A stretch of 18,046 nucleotides of DNA from DATEMK01 sp035275625 (GTDB taxonomy: Bacteria; Bacteroidota; Bacteroidia; AKYH767-A; OLB10): positions 1 to 18,046 of the forward strand of contig DATEMK010000519.1 of assembly GCA_035275625.1 (NCBI GenBank). The letters are read 5' to 3'. Below are positions 1 to 7,784 of this stretch, piece by piece (within the stretch, counting starts at the first letter, position 1; every line of letters starts with the position of its first letter). The translations under genes were made by a program, and so were the position numbers. The notes under the pieces were generated by a model. It worked only from the letters and a program-made list of their open reading frames with translations, ran no database searches and had not been told where the DNA came from.

Positions 1-532
1 TAAGGATAGCAGCTAATAAAATCAGTCCGGCAAAAAAGAAAAAATTATTTCGCATGTAAACCCAGGAATTTTGTATGCTGTAAAAATTTTCTTTTTCCTT
101 TCTAAATATGAAAAGAGTAATTGCATTAAATAATGACCCTGAAAATCCAAGTATTGCCATAGTTAAAGGCAGGTCGGGTTCAGGTTCAAATTCTTCATTC
201 ATGAGACGGAAAATAGCAATACCCATCGTAAACAGTATGGTTATTGCATTAAGAAGAATTATAATTAAAGAAAGGATGCGGTATTGCCGCATATGTTTTT
301 TTTCCTCTGACTGCATTATGACGAGCCTGAATGACCAAACTGAGGATACTAAAATTGAAATCGTAATTAAATTAAGACCGCCATTAGCCACTAAAGTAAC
401 AGAGTGTATGTCCAAACCTGTAGCAACTTCAATTACAAGGAACATTGCGTAAGTTAAAAGGACAGGAACTGCTATCTTATTTCCCGCAAAGAATAATTTC
501 TTTTCTTTTAAAGGAATTTTATTTTTTGGCAT
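1..532 (-). CDS. Partial CDF-like multi-pass membrane protein, metal ligands missing
   Basis: This minus-strand reading frame is open from an ATG at 532 to the window edge (177 complete codons) and has no stop, so the C-terminus is missing. It encodes about five hydrophobic segments (near residues 20-38, 55-72, 85-108, 122-143 and 163-177). The order of loops and helices resembles the cation diffusion facilitator (CzcD/ZitB) membrane domain. In particular, residues 44-57 (SVTLVANGGLNLIT) line up with the CDF TM2 signature S-LALLADAGHNLTD. The three acidic/His positions of that signature are N50, L53 and T57 here, and no HxxxD is visible in the start of the next helix. It follows an acyl carrier protein gene after 92 bp. 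The family call rests on pattern recognition only; it could be an unrelated membrane protein. Transport activity is doubtful given the lost ligands. Confidence 0.6.
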   Translation of the reverse strand, partial: MPKNKIPLKEKKLFFAGNKIAVPVLLTYAMFLVIEVATGLDIHSVTLVANGGLNLITISILVSSVWSFRLVIMQSEEKKHMRQYRILSLIIILLNAITILFTMGIAIFRLMNEEFEPEPDLPLTMAILGFSGSLFNAITLFIFRKEKENFYSIQNSWVYMRNNFFFFAGLILLAAIL

Positions 533-624
533 TGAGCTGTTCAATATGATGAGCGAAGAACCCTTACCGCTAAATTTCCTGCTTCTCACAAGAACAAACA
601 AACAGGGTTTCACACATGTGATAT

Positions 625-870
625 TTATTTCTTTATATTCACCATCATTATAATATATTTTTCGGCATCGGCTATTGTTTTAATCTTCTCGACAGCGTCA
701 TCCGAAACAGAAATATTAAATTCTTTTTCAATTTCAATAACTAATTCTGCCATGTCGAGCGAATCGGCATCAAGGTCTTTTATGAATCTTGCTTCAGGTA
801 TGATTTGTTCTTTATCCACATCAAGTTTTTCAATAATTAAATTTTCGAATCTTTCCTTAAAGTTCTCCAT
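625..870 (-). CDS. acpP: Acyl carrier protein, copy 1
   Basis: An 81-residue acidic four-helix acyl carrier protein. Ser37 in the motif DADSLDM is the expected attachment site for 4'-phosphopantetheine, which carries acyl chains as thioesters in the cytoplasm. Length and motif match the family. About 63% of residues are identical to the second copy at 10641-10892 (51 of 81 by hand alignment). No fabF, acpS or other fatty-acid synthesis gene is visible nearby, unlike a typical housekeeping acpP. The gene lies 20 bp after the mini-tyrosinase-like gene and probably shares its transcript. It may be a dedicated carrier for a specialised pathway rather than the main fatty-acid ACP, but this is inferred from context only. 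Confidence 0.93.
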   Translation of the reverse strand: MENFKERFENLIIEKLDVDKEQIIPEARFIKDLDADSLDMAELVIEIEKEFNISVSDDAVEKIKTIADAEKYIIMMVNIKK

Positions 871-890
871 CGTACTTATTTTTTAAGGCA

Positions 891-1361
891 TTATAAATCT
901 GATTTATGCCAAACCATATTTATCCATTTGTGCCAGGTCCAGAAATGGAGGCTTATTGGTGAGCGAAGAGATGCAAAAACAAGGTCAAGTCCATTGCCGC
1001 CTTCAGCTTTCGGCCGGAAAGAATTATGAACCCTAACATGAATTCCTCCCTGAATGAATGCACCCAATTCATTTTTGTTTGAAAACTTTTGCTGCAATTT
1101 TATTTTTGATTGCTTCAGCAAATTGCGGTCTTCAATAAAGCGTTTGCGAAAAATCGCTTCGATGTATTTCGGTTGTGGAATCCAAGCCTGTAATGATTTT
1201 TTGTTTTTCTTTTTCAACCATTTTTCAAAACCCGAAATTATATCTCTATGAAAAAACAAAAATTCTGTACCTGTGTGCCGAACCATGTGCCAGTGCATAT
1301 GTCTATCTAAAATTCCCGAATTTTCATTCAGGTAATCAGTCACATCTTTTTGTGTTGCCAT
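891..1361 (-). CDS. Small tyrosinase-like (type 3 copper) protein, 156 aa
   Basis: No ordinary family is obvious at first sight, but the histidine pattern matches a minimal tyrosinase/hemocyanin di-copper centre. A CuA-like part has H21/H23/H25, then H29-x8-H38 within HTGTEFLFFHRD followed by FEKWL. This parallels the HRGTSFLPWHRAFL motif of the canonical tyrosinase encoded at 8821-9834. A CuB-like part has H108-x3-H112 (GGIHVRVHN) and then H144 in HKWINMVW, which parallels the LHHCFVDKIW motif. At 156 residues it is about half the usual length. The first CuA His is much closer to the second than in known tyrosinases, and no signal peptide is seen. The start is the ATG at 1361, preceded by an A-rich leader. 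It sits between a cupredoxin-like gene and an acyl carrier protein gene. The assignment is an inference from motif spacing; activity is unproven. Confidence 0.6.
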   Translation of the reverse strand: MATQKDVTDYLNENSGILDRHMHWHMVRHTGTEFLFFHRDIISGFEKWLKKKNKKSLQAWIPQPKYIEAIFRKRFIEDRNLLKQSKIKLQQKFSNKNELGAFIQGGIHVRVHNSFRPKAEGGNGLDLVFASLRSPISLHFWTWHKWINMVWHKSDL

Positions 1362-1411
1362 AATTTTAATTTTTAAAATTTTTAGACTTGATTTAATTTA
1401 GTCAATTGCAA

Positions 1412-2023
1412 TTATTGGATAATAATTTTTTTGGTAAGAATTGATTCTCCAATATAAAATTCAGCAAGATAAATTCCTGTGGGTTTGCTGCTTAAATCAA
1501 TTACTGATTTTGAACAACTAATTGCAGTTTGATAAATTAGTCGCCCTTGCAAATTATAAATTCCTATCTTACAAGTTTTATTAATTAATGCATTGTCAAT
1601 TACAACTTGAAACTTTCCGTTTGAAGGATTAGGATAAACAAACAATATATTGTTCTGCACATGATTTTGTTCCACTGCAGTAGTACCTGTCACTACTATG
1701 TATCCATCTTCCCCGTGAGGAGTTGCCGGATGGCAGACATAATGATAGTTGCCTGCAACGGTTACTACATAATCAAAGGAAAGATTGCTTGCATTAATTG
1801 GTGCATTAAACAAAGATGCACCGACTGGAATGTCAGAGGCATTTATAGGACCTACGATGTGTCCTCCTACTACCCAAGTCCAATGAATAGTATCACCCAC
1901 CAAAGCATTCACTGTCACAGGTAAAAAATGAGAAGGACTATTCTGACAAGTAACAATGTGAACTGTAGCATTTGCCGAAAATGCTATAACGGTAAATAAA
2001 ATAAGTGTAATTGATTTTTTCAT
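1412..2023 (-). CDS. Secreted cupredoxin-like protein with T9SS sorting domain
   Basis: A 203-residue protein with a signal peptide (about residues 1-19), a small beta-sandwich resembling plastocyanin/azurin (about 20-114) and a C-terminal type A T9SS sorting domain beginning at FVYPNPSNGKF (about 128) and ending KKIIIQ. The expected copper-site elements are present but altered. H55 lies in GGHIVG, and the C-terminal loop reads YVCHPATPHGEDG (C97, H98, H103, E105). In a standard cupredoxin the loop is C-x2-H-x4-M; here the His position is Ala100 and the Met position is Glu105, with extra His at 98 and 103. It may bind copper in a different geometry, bind another metal or bind none. It lies 50 bp upstream of the mini-tyrosinase gene, consistent with a copper-related function. 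Confidence 0.8.
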   Translation of the reverse strand: MKKSITLILFTVIAFSANATVHIVTCQNSPSHFLPVTVNALVGDTIHWTWVVGGHIVGPINASDIPVGASLFNAPINASNLSFDYVVTVAGNYHYVCHPATPHGEDGYIVVTGTTAVEQNHVQNNILFVYPNPSNGKFQVVIDNALINKTCKIGIYNLQGRLIYQTAISCSKSVIDLSSKPTGIYLAEFYIGESILTKKIIIQ

Positions 2024-2070
2024 TTGGTTTTGATTTTTAATTTTTTAGAATTGTCAGATATGAGGTTTAT

Positions 2071-3330
2071 TTATGAAACACTATTTTGAATTAATCCTTT
2101 TGAAATTTTTTGCATGATGAGATGGCTGTCTCCAAATTTGCAAAGTGCATCACAGTTTTTTCTCAACTCTGAAAACAGAATATACTTTATAGGGATGTTA
2201 ATTTTTTTTATGGATGGTCGTGCTAATTGTATTTGCACATCTTTCTCACGTGAATCAGGCACTACCAGATAGAATGCTTCGTCACCATCGGCTATGGTGT
2301 ATGATAAATCTGTTAAACGTAATATCCCTGAATAAATGCTGGTGCTTTTTTCCACTTCGAAAGCGCAGAGCACATTGTTGGTTCCTTTCTGAAACCATAA
2401 TACATCAATCAGTTTTATTGTAGTGAGGGTTTCTTTTTCAGTTTGTATTTCAGGATATTGATTGCAGCAGAGAAAAGAAAAATTATTTCCATTGTATGAT
2501 TTGGATTTGTCGTTGCTTGCGCTGAAAACATCGTATCCTAATGCCTGACCGATTTTTAATAAATGATATTGCATTTCGGTGTGCAAATTTTCTTCCCGCT
2601 CATCCTGCTGAATTTCTTCCTGTCGCCTTTCAATAAGTTTTTCTAATTTTTTTCTTTCTTCTTCTGAAAGATATTCATCGCTGCCTAACACTAACTTTTG
2701 AGAGCCGATTTCAAATAACATTCCTGCGATTGCTCCCAAGTCGTTAGACAAATCTTGTTTGAAGTTATTGTTGGTACTGATAATCACTTCCCGAATTTTC
2801 AAATACTCACTCCAAGAACCCAATTTCTTTTTGTCTTTGAATAAAAAATTAAATCCGTTTACGATAGCCGTATTAAAAGGAGGAATAATAGTAGGATGCA
2901 AAAAATAAAGTATGCTTGCAACTGCGGGACCAAGTCCTTTTATTTTTAATTCATCGAGGCGGATAATTTCTTTGATGATTTGGTCTTCACGGATTGCGTT
3001 GTAACAGTTTTCTAAAAATTGCCCGAATGATTTTTTGTTATTTTCATTTTCATAAATATCAGGTATGCGTAATTTCGGTTTCCAGTAAAAGGGATGTGCT
3101 GCTCCGATAAAAACCTGTTTTTGCTCAGTGATACTATTTAAGACAAATTCCAATGAACTTCCCTTAAAATCATTTCCGAAAGAATTATTTTTAATATCAT
3201 CAATTACTTGTTTTACTCCGCGCCTGATAGAGCGAAATGCTTTCAGCCGTTCATCATTATCGATGAACCATGTGTTATACACCGACTGCGAATCAGATTT
3301 GTATTGCTGTATGATTTGCTGAAAGTTCAT
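2071..3330 (-). CDS. PD-(D/E)XK-like nuclease with helix-hairpin-helix-like segment
   Basis: A 419-residue cytoplasmic protein. The N-terminal half contains LDELKIKGLGPAVASIL (about 125-141), which looks like a helix-hairpin-helix element of DNA glycosylase type, followed by a long helix-forming charged stretch (about 221-250). The C-terminal part (about 250-400) resembles a restriction-endonuclease fold. A leading helix ends at LGYDV, then IDVLWF (D309) and AFEVEKSTSIYSGILRL (E325, E327, K328) give a D...ExE-K arrangement like the PD-(D/E)XK core. No methyltransferase is in the window, so a classical restriction-modification pair is not evident. The gene follows the kelch gene after 21 bp. 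It could act in DNA repair or defence. The nuclease call is by motif, and the exact family is not recognised. Confidence 0.6.
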   Translation of the reverse strand: MNFQQIIQQYKSDSQSVYNTWFIDNDERLKAFRSIRRGVKQVIDDIKNNSFGNDFKGSSLEFVLNSITEQKQVFIGAAHPFYWKPKLRIPDIYENENNKKSFGQFLENCYNAIREDQIIKEIIRLDELKIKGLGPAVASILYFLHPTIIPPFNTAIVNGFNFLFKDKKKLGSWSEYLKIREVIISTNNNFKQDLSNDLGAIAGMLFEIGSQKLVLGSDEYLSEEERKKLEKLIERRQEEIQQDEREENLHTEMQYHLLKIGQALGYDVFSASNDKSKSYNGNNFSFLCCNQYPEIQTEKETLTTIKLIDVLWFQKGTNNVLCAFEVEKSTSIYSGILRLTDLSYTIADGDEAFYLVVPDSREKDVQIQLARPSIKKINIPIKYILFSELRKNCDALCKFGDSHLIMQKISKGLIQNSVS

Positions 3331-3351
3331 TACTAAAACTTTTACTTACTG

Positions 3352-4545
3352 CTAATCTTTAATAAAAATTTTATATGAATTAGATTGATTATTACTTTTC
3401 ACTGTTAAAAAATAAATTCCTGCATTAAGATTTGTTTTTAATTTCATTGTTTTTTCTTTATCATTCCAATGTATTGATATTAATTTTTTACCTGTCAAAT
3501 CTGTAATTGTAATCTCAGATGAAATAGCATTAGTTGGAAGGTACTGAATATTTATTTCACCTGTTGAGGGATTGGGAAAAATATTAAGTGCGGATGAATT
3601 GAAAATTTCTGTAACAGAAGAAACAGTTGAGTATTCCCACAAATCGTTTTTGTTTGTGCCATCCCATCCGGTTGCGACATATCCGCTTGTACCAATACTG
3701 ACTGCCACTGCACCTTCACGAATAGTGCCCCCGAAATCTGCTTTTTGTGTCCATGAATTGCCAACCGGGTCGTATTCCCAAAAATCTTTTGTGTCTGCAC
3801 TCCCTGAATAACCTGTACCTACATAACCCAGACCACCAATTGCAAAACCAATATTATGTTCCCTTCCACTACCTGAATAATTTGCTATTTGAGTCCATGT
3901 ATCATTGGTAGAATTGTATTTCCAAAAATCATTGGTATATCCTGTGCCGATGTATCCGCAACCTACATAACCATCAGTACCAATTGTAAAAGATACAGCA
4001 GCATGACGGGCAGTTCCAGCGTAGTTTGTTTTTTGAGTCCAAATATCAGTTGAGGGATTGTATTCATACCAATCATCATATAAAGTTGAACTTCTTTGAC
4101 CTAAACCCATATAACCTAAAGTTCCTATTCCAAAACCAATCGGGTGATGCCTTCCAAGTCCGGGAAAATTTGTTTTCTGTGTCCAGGCATCTGTTGAAGG
4201 GTCATACTCATAAAAATCATTGTAGTATGTATTTCCTACTCTGCCGCATCCAACATACCCTTTATTGCCAATGCTAAAACCTGCGGTTGCATAACGAGCA
4301 ACACCGGGGAAATTTGCTTTTTGCGTCCATGTATCTGTTATGGGGTCGTATTCATAAAAATCATTATAGTAAGTACTATTGTTCCAGCCGGTTCCAACGT
4401 ATAATTTAGAGCCTATGGCAAACGCTGCTGCATGATAACGCGCTGCACCCGGAAAATTTGTTTTTTGTGTCCAAACATTCTGACTTAAAACCTGAACGCT
4501 AATTGCAAGAAGCAATGATGTAGTCAATAGGATATGTCTCTTCAT
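3352..4545 (-). CDS. Secreted kelch-repeat protein with T9SS sorting domain
   Basis: A 397-residue protein with a signal peptide (about 1-22), six consecutive kelch repeats and a type A T9SS sorting domain (about 320-397, starting at IFPNPSTGEI). The repeats occupy residues 25-311, each 47-48 residues long, opening with WTQK and containing a Gly-Tyr-Val-Gly core (for example GYVGCG) and a closing D-F/L-W/Y-EY motif. Six blades should close into one beta-propeller, typically a protein or glycan binding platform on the cell surface. No catalytic residues are recognisable. The start codon lies 4 bp after the stop of the thioredoxin-like gene, so the two are almost certainly co-transcribed. The ligand cannot be predicted. 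Confidence 0.9.
   Translation of the reverse strand: MKRHILLTTSLLLAISVQVLSQNVWTQKTNFPGAARYHAAAFAIGSKLYVGTGWNNSTYYNDFYEYDPITDTWTQKANFPGVARYATAGFSIGNKGYVGCGRVGNTYYNDFYEYDPSTDAWTQKTNFPGLGRHHPIGFGIGTLGYMGLGQRSSTLYDDWYEYNPSTDIWTQKTNYAGTARHAAVSFTIGTDGYVGCGYIGTGYTNDFWKYNSTNDTWTQIANYSGSGREHNIGFAIGGLGYVGTGYSGSADTKDFWEYDPVGNSWTQKADFGGTIREGAVAVSIGTSGYVATGWDGTNKNDLWEYSTVSSVTEIFNSSALNIFPNPSTGEINIQYLPTNAISSEITITDLTGKKLISIHWNDKEKTMKLKTNLNAGIYFLTVKSNNQSNSYKIFIKD
3613..4473 (-). repeat. Six tandem kelch-repeat units of about 144 bp
   Basis: The coding DNA repeats with a 144-bp period (the last unit is 141 bp). The six units cover residues 25-311 of the kelch protein. Units 1 and 2 share a nearly identical second half, around STYYNDFYEYDP and NTYYNDFYEYDP, suggesting recent internal duplication. 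The uniform unit length without insertions is typical of a compact propeller. Confidence 0.85.
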
Positions 4546-4549
4546 AAAG

Positions 4550-5056
4550 TTATTTATTAGTATTTAATTCTTTAATTTTTTCAATAATTGTTTCTTCATC
4601 TCCATCATAATATCCGACCTTACTCCAAATCACTTTTAATGACGGACCTACTATTATTGTACTTGGAATATTTGTAATGTTTAAGGCTCTTTTTAAATCG
4701 GCATTAAGGTCGAGGAAGCACGGGAATGACCAATTCATTCCACTTATCATTGGTTTAATACGGGATGAATTCCTGGAATCATCCATATTGATTAAAACAA
4801 TTTCAGTATGATACTTTGTGTTTAGTTCTTCCTTAAAGTCCGTTAGATTTTCAATCTGCTTTTGGCTGATGTGAGACCAAACTGCCCAGCAGATGAGGAG
4901 CGTTGTTTTTGAAGAATCAATTACATCACGTATGTTTTTTCTCTGACTTTCAAAATCGGTTACCATTACAGAGGGCAAATCCTGCTGTGCTTTAGCTATA
5001 AAGGAATTTAGAAAAAGAGAAAAAATAATTGTGAAAATGACATAATTTCTTTTCAT
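4550..5056 (-). CDS. Exported thioredoxin-fold protein lacking the CxxC motif
   Basis: A 168-residue protein from the ATG at 5056. A TTG at 5071 would add five residues ahead of the signal peptide and is less likely. Residues 1-24 form a signal peptide ending AKAQ. The rest resembles a TlpA/alkyl-hydroperoxide-type thioredoxin fold: the strand-and-helix motif LLICWAVWSHISQKQIE (53-69), then NIPSTIIV (129-136) with the cis-proline P131. In active relatives the segment reads WATWCGPC; here it is WAVWSHIS, so both redox cysteines are serines (S61, S64). Classical disulfide exchange is therefore impossible, and a binding or chaperone role is more likely. It lies 4 bp before the kelch gene and 30 bp after the NTF2-like gene, in an apparent operon of exported proteins. 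Confidence 0.82.
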   Translation of the reverse strand: MKRNYVIFTIIFSLFLNSFIAKAQQDLPSVMVTDFESQRKNIRDVIDSSKTTLLICWAVWSHISQKQIENLTDFKEELNTKYHTEIVLINMDDSRNSSRIKPMISGMNWSFPCFLDLNADLKRALNITNIPSTIIVGPSLKVIWSKVGYYDGDEETIIEKIKELNTNK

Positions 5057-5086
5057 ACTATTTATTTTCAATACTGAATTTGTTTC

Positions 5087-5560
5087 TTACTTATGCGAGG
5101 ATAAATGCATAACAGTTATTTTCCATTCACCGCGTATTTTTTTTAATACAGATGTTGTTACAGCATTTCGTTCTGATACTTTTTTACTTTTTCTTCCCAC
5201 AATTTTGTATTTGAATATTTCTGTAGCAAAAGCATAATCGCCATCAAGCACCACGTTCGCTTTGTAACCGGAATACTTGAATGACTTAAATTCAGATAAT
5301 TCCGGACCTATATGATGCACTTCATACTGCTGATAAGTTCCTTCCACATTGCCTGATTCAACTATCAGGGAACTGTCGGCAAATAATTCTGCTGTGCCGA
5401 TTGTATCGAGCTTTTGCATGGCTGAATTGTAAGTGTGCAATAATTTTTTCACAGCATCCACCTCATTTTGAGCAAACACAGTTGCGTTAAAACAAATAAT
5501 AAGTACTGCACCTGTTGCGAGTATCTTTTTTGTGAAGTGTAATAATGATGCAGTCCGCAT
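5087..5560 (-). CDS. Secreted NTF2-like (DUF4440/SnoaL-type) protein
   Basis: A 157-residue protein with a signal peptide (about 1-30, ending ATVFAQ) and a single cone-shaped alpha+beta domain of the NTF2-like superfamily. Recognisable parts are the first helix VDAVKKLLHTYNSAMQKLD, the ADSSLIVESG strand, EGTYQQYEVHHIGPEL and the final strand RGEWKITVMHLSSHK. Such domains bind small ligands or act as non-enzymatic accessory units; the substrate is unknown. The ATG overlaps the stop codon of the M43 protease gene by one base (TAATG), so translation is probably coupled. The conserved HH (82-83) and the terminal H-SS-H are possible metal-binding residues, but this is speculative. Confidence 0.82.
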   Translation of the reverse strand: MRTASLLHFTKKILATGAVLIICFNATVFAQNEVDAVKKLLHTYNSAMQKLDTIGTAELFADSSLIVESGNVEGTYQQYEVHHIGPELSEFKSFKYSGYKANVVLDGDYAFATEIFKYKIVGRKSKKVSERNAVTTSVLKKIRGEWKITVMHLSSHK

Positions 5561-7632
5561 TATTTGACAGATTGATAAATTATTTTCTTCCGGATTATTA
5601 TTTCATTCATTTTTATTTCCAGCACAAATAACTTATTATTTGAAGTCAATTCCGGTCGCCAGCAAATCTCTTGTTTACCCAAACTGTGTTTAACTGTTTT
5701 TGCATCAATTGTTCTTCCAAGTGCATCAAACAAAGTCAAAACAACACTTTCATTTTGTGTTTTTGGTAATTCAATAGTTAGGTTATTGCTGAATGGATTC
5801 GGATAAACATTAAAAGCATCAGAGTTGATTACTCCAATTCCAGTTGACAGAATAGAACCAATATGTAAACTATCAATGTAAAGATTGTTTCCGCCATCTG
5901 TAACATTTATAATTTTAATACGCACATTGTTGAATGCAATATACGGGTTCAGATTTATTGTTGCCAGTTTCCAAACCGTGTTGCTATCGGGAATATAAGG
6001 TGTAATTTGTGTTGGTCCTGTTGTCATTGCAGCACCTGTGCGATAAAATACCTGAGTAAAGGTTAGTCCGCAATCCGTAGAAAGCAACACGAGGAGTTCA
6101 TCTGAGAAGTTAACATCACTTTTAGCATACGCCCAGCGAAAAGTTAAATAAGGTATTCCGGTAAATGTTGTCAAGTCATAATCAGGCAAAATCATTGCAT
6201 CGCTTTGTCCGTAATTTGTATTGATAAGGTTATTGATTTTTGCAGATGCATAACCTTCATACATCACGGCTATTGTATCACGTTCCCAGGTGATGCCGTT
6301 ATCAGGATTGTCAATTACAATTCCATTTGGAGGAAATATAATTTGTTCAAATGTTTCATCATAAGGAATTGCCTGACCTGGTTGAGGTAATGTGACATTA
6401 ATGTAATTGTAAAATGTCACCGTATCGCTGCCAAGCGAACCCGTTGCAATTAAGGTTACATCAAAATTGCCGAGTATGTTATAAGTCACGGTTGGATTTA
6501 ATGTAGTATCCGTTGCAGGATTTCCCCCGGAAAAATTCCATTGAAACGATGTGGGACTATTTAATGTTTTATTAGTGAATGTTACAGTATTATTTTGACA
6601 AATTTGTGTCCCATTGGCAACAAAGTCTGCCACTACATTGCAGGGAGGAGAAACAAATCCACTATCACATCCTGTTGCTGTAATGTTTGAGGGTTGCCAG
6701 ATATCATAACGCATTATATTTAACGTTGCCTGCATACGGTCACGCTGTCCGGCAGTGAACATGCTTTTACAAGCATCATTAGTATAATCCATATAATTTT
6801 CTACCTGGTCATTTACATCTGGAACATCATTGTGACAAGTGTTTATATTAGGGCAATTAAAATTAGGGTTGATGACAGGAGGCGTATCGCAAACTAAGTC
6901 ACCCTCAGCACAGGTATCAATTCCGCATCCTCCGTTAAATGTATGATACAATCCAAACCAGTGACCACTTTCATGAGAGCATGTTCTGCCTAAATTATAA
7001 GGTGGTTGTGCAGTGCCTACAGTTCCAAAAGCATTATGTACCATTACCACTCCATCCTGGTCAGCCGGTCCTCCGGGGAAAGATGCATAACCTAATACAC
7101 CTCCGGCAATTGTTTTAACTACATAAATGTTAAGATAATGTAAAGGGTCCCAACTGCTGAGTTGAGAAAGGGCAGGTCGCTCGTAGCTGTCATGATAAGC
7201 CAAAGCAGATTTTATCCTTACAATTCCATTTGTACAATCACCATCCGGGTCCAGTTTGGCAAGACAAAATTCTATTTCAGTATCCACGCCATTTCCGTAA
7301 CCATTGGTGCCAAAAATTTTACGATAATCCTCATTCAGAACATCAATCTGACTTTGAACTTGAGCATCGGAAATGTTTTCGGCTCCGCCATCGTGAATGA
7401 TATGCACCACCACAGGAATTTTAAAAATACTTCCATGCGATAAATGTTTTTGGGAAAAATTTTGTTGAATGTAACTGCTTATTTGCTGCCCGGCTTTCTG
7501 AACAGCTATATAATTTTCTGATTGATATTTGTCAAATAAGCAGGGAACGGTTTGTCCATTTGATTTATTTAAACCAGCAAACGCCATTATGCACATTATT
7601 TCAATGCAACCTGGGAGGTAATATTTTTTCAT
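5560..7632 (-). CDS. Secreted M43 zinc metalloprotease with PKD and T9SS domains
   Basis: A 690-residue protein of the pappalysin/cytophagalysin (MEROPS M43) type. Domains in order: signal peptide (about 1-27); prodomain and catalytic domain to about 310; a PKD-like domain (about 335-415); a choice-of-anchor-J/jelly-roll-like domain (about 418-592); and a T9SS sorting domain (about 605-690, starting at FNVYPNPFSN). The zinc site is HESGHWFGLYH (220-230), which supplies three His and the catalytic Glu221. The Met-turn is NYMDY (279-283). Cysteine pairs around 236-267 probably form disulfides. It should be an active extracellular endopeptidase. It overlaps the next gene by one base. It differs from the two paralogues at 13429-17889 in having PKD instead of a CARDB-like domain and Gly instead of Asn in the zinc motif. 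Confidence 0.94.
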   Translation of the reverse strand: MKKYYLPGCIEIMCIMAFAGLNKSNGQTVPCLFDKYQSENYIAVQKAGQQISSYIQQNFSQKHLSHGSIFKIPVVVHIIHDGGAENISDAQVQSQIDVLNEDYRKIFGTNGYGNGVDTEIEFCLAKLDPDGDCTNGIVRIKSALAYHDSYERPALSQLSSWDPLHYLNIYVVKTIAGGVLGYASFPGGPADQDGVVMVHNAFGTVGTAQPPYNLGRTCSHESGHWFGLYHTFNGGCGIDTCAEGDLVCDTPPVINPNFNCPNINTCHNDVPDVNDQVENYMDYTNDACKSMFTAGQRDRMQATLNIMRYDIWQPSNITATGCDSGFVSPPCNVVADFVANGTQICQNNTVTFTNKTLNSPTSFQWNFSGGNPATDTTLNPTVTYNILGNFDVTLIATGSLGSDTVTFYNYINVTLPQPGQAIPYDETFEQIIFPPNGIVIDNPDNGITWERDTIAVMYEGYASAKINNLINTNYGQSDAMILPDYDLTTFTGIPYLTFRWAYAKSDVNFSDELLVLLSTDCGLTFTQVFYRTGAAMTTGPTQITPYIPDSNTVWKLATINLNPYIAFNNVRIKIINVTDGGNNLYIDSLHIGSILSTGIGVINSDAFNVYPNPFSNNLTIELPKTQNESVVLTLFDALGRTIDAKTVKHSLGKQEICWRPELTSNNKLFVLEIKMNEIIIRKKIIYQSVK

Positions 7633-7784
7633 AAAGTAAATTTTTTTATCATTAATCTCATTTTAATTTGAGCTTTTCATTTAACATCCAAGGGATTAAA
7701 GAAATTTTAAAAAAAAGGAATTAGATACGTTCATGTTTAATTTGCTATATTGCTTAGAAGTACCACTTTGGTTTATTCAGATGT
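7633..7784 (-). other. Intergenic leader of the third M43 protease
   Basis: This 152-bp AT-rich gap probably holds the promoter for the 7632-2071 gene group. I found no convincing Bacteroidota -7 TAnnTTTG / -33 TTTG pair and no strong hairpin with a T-run after the upstream stop codon, so no exact site is called. Confidence 0.35.

Noticed and set aside
108..452. Plus-strand open frame of 114 codons
   Set aside because: It is antisense to the partial CDF-like gene, whose translation shows regular hydrophobic helices; the plus frame shows no domain or leader.
613..620. CACATGTG palindrome after acyl carrier protein copy 1
   Set aside because: An isolated 8-base palindrome without T-run or partner; expected by chance.
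3613..4473. Periodic 144-bp repeats considered as noncoding tandem repeat or CRISPR-like array
   Set aside because: The period is a multiple of three, the units are divergent in DNA and translate into kelch blades.
5057..5071. TTG start at 5071 for the thioredoxin-like protein
   Set aside because: The ATG at 5056 begins directly with a normal signal peptide (MKRNYVIF).
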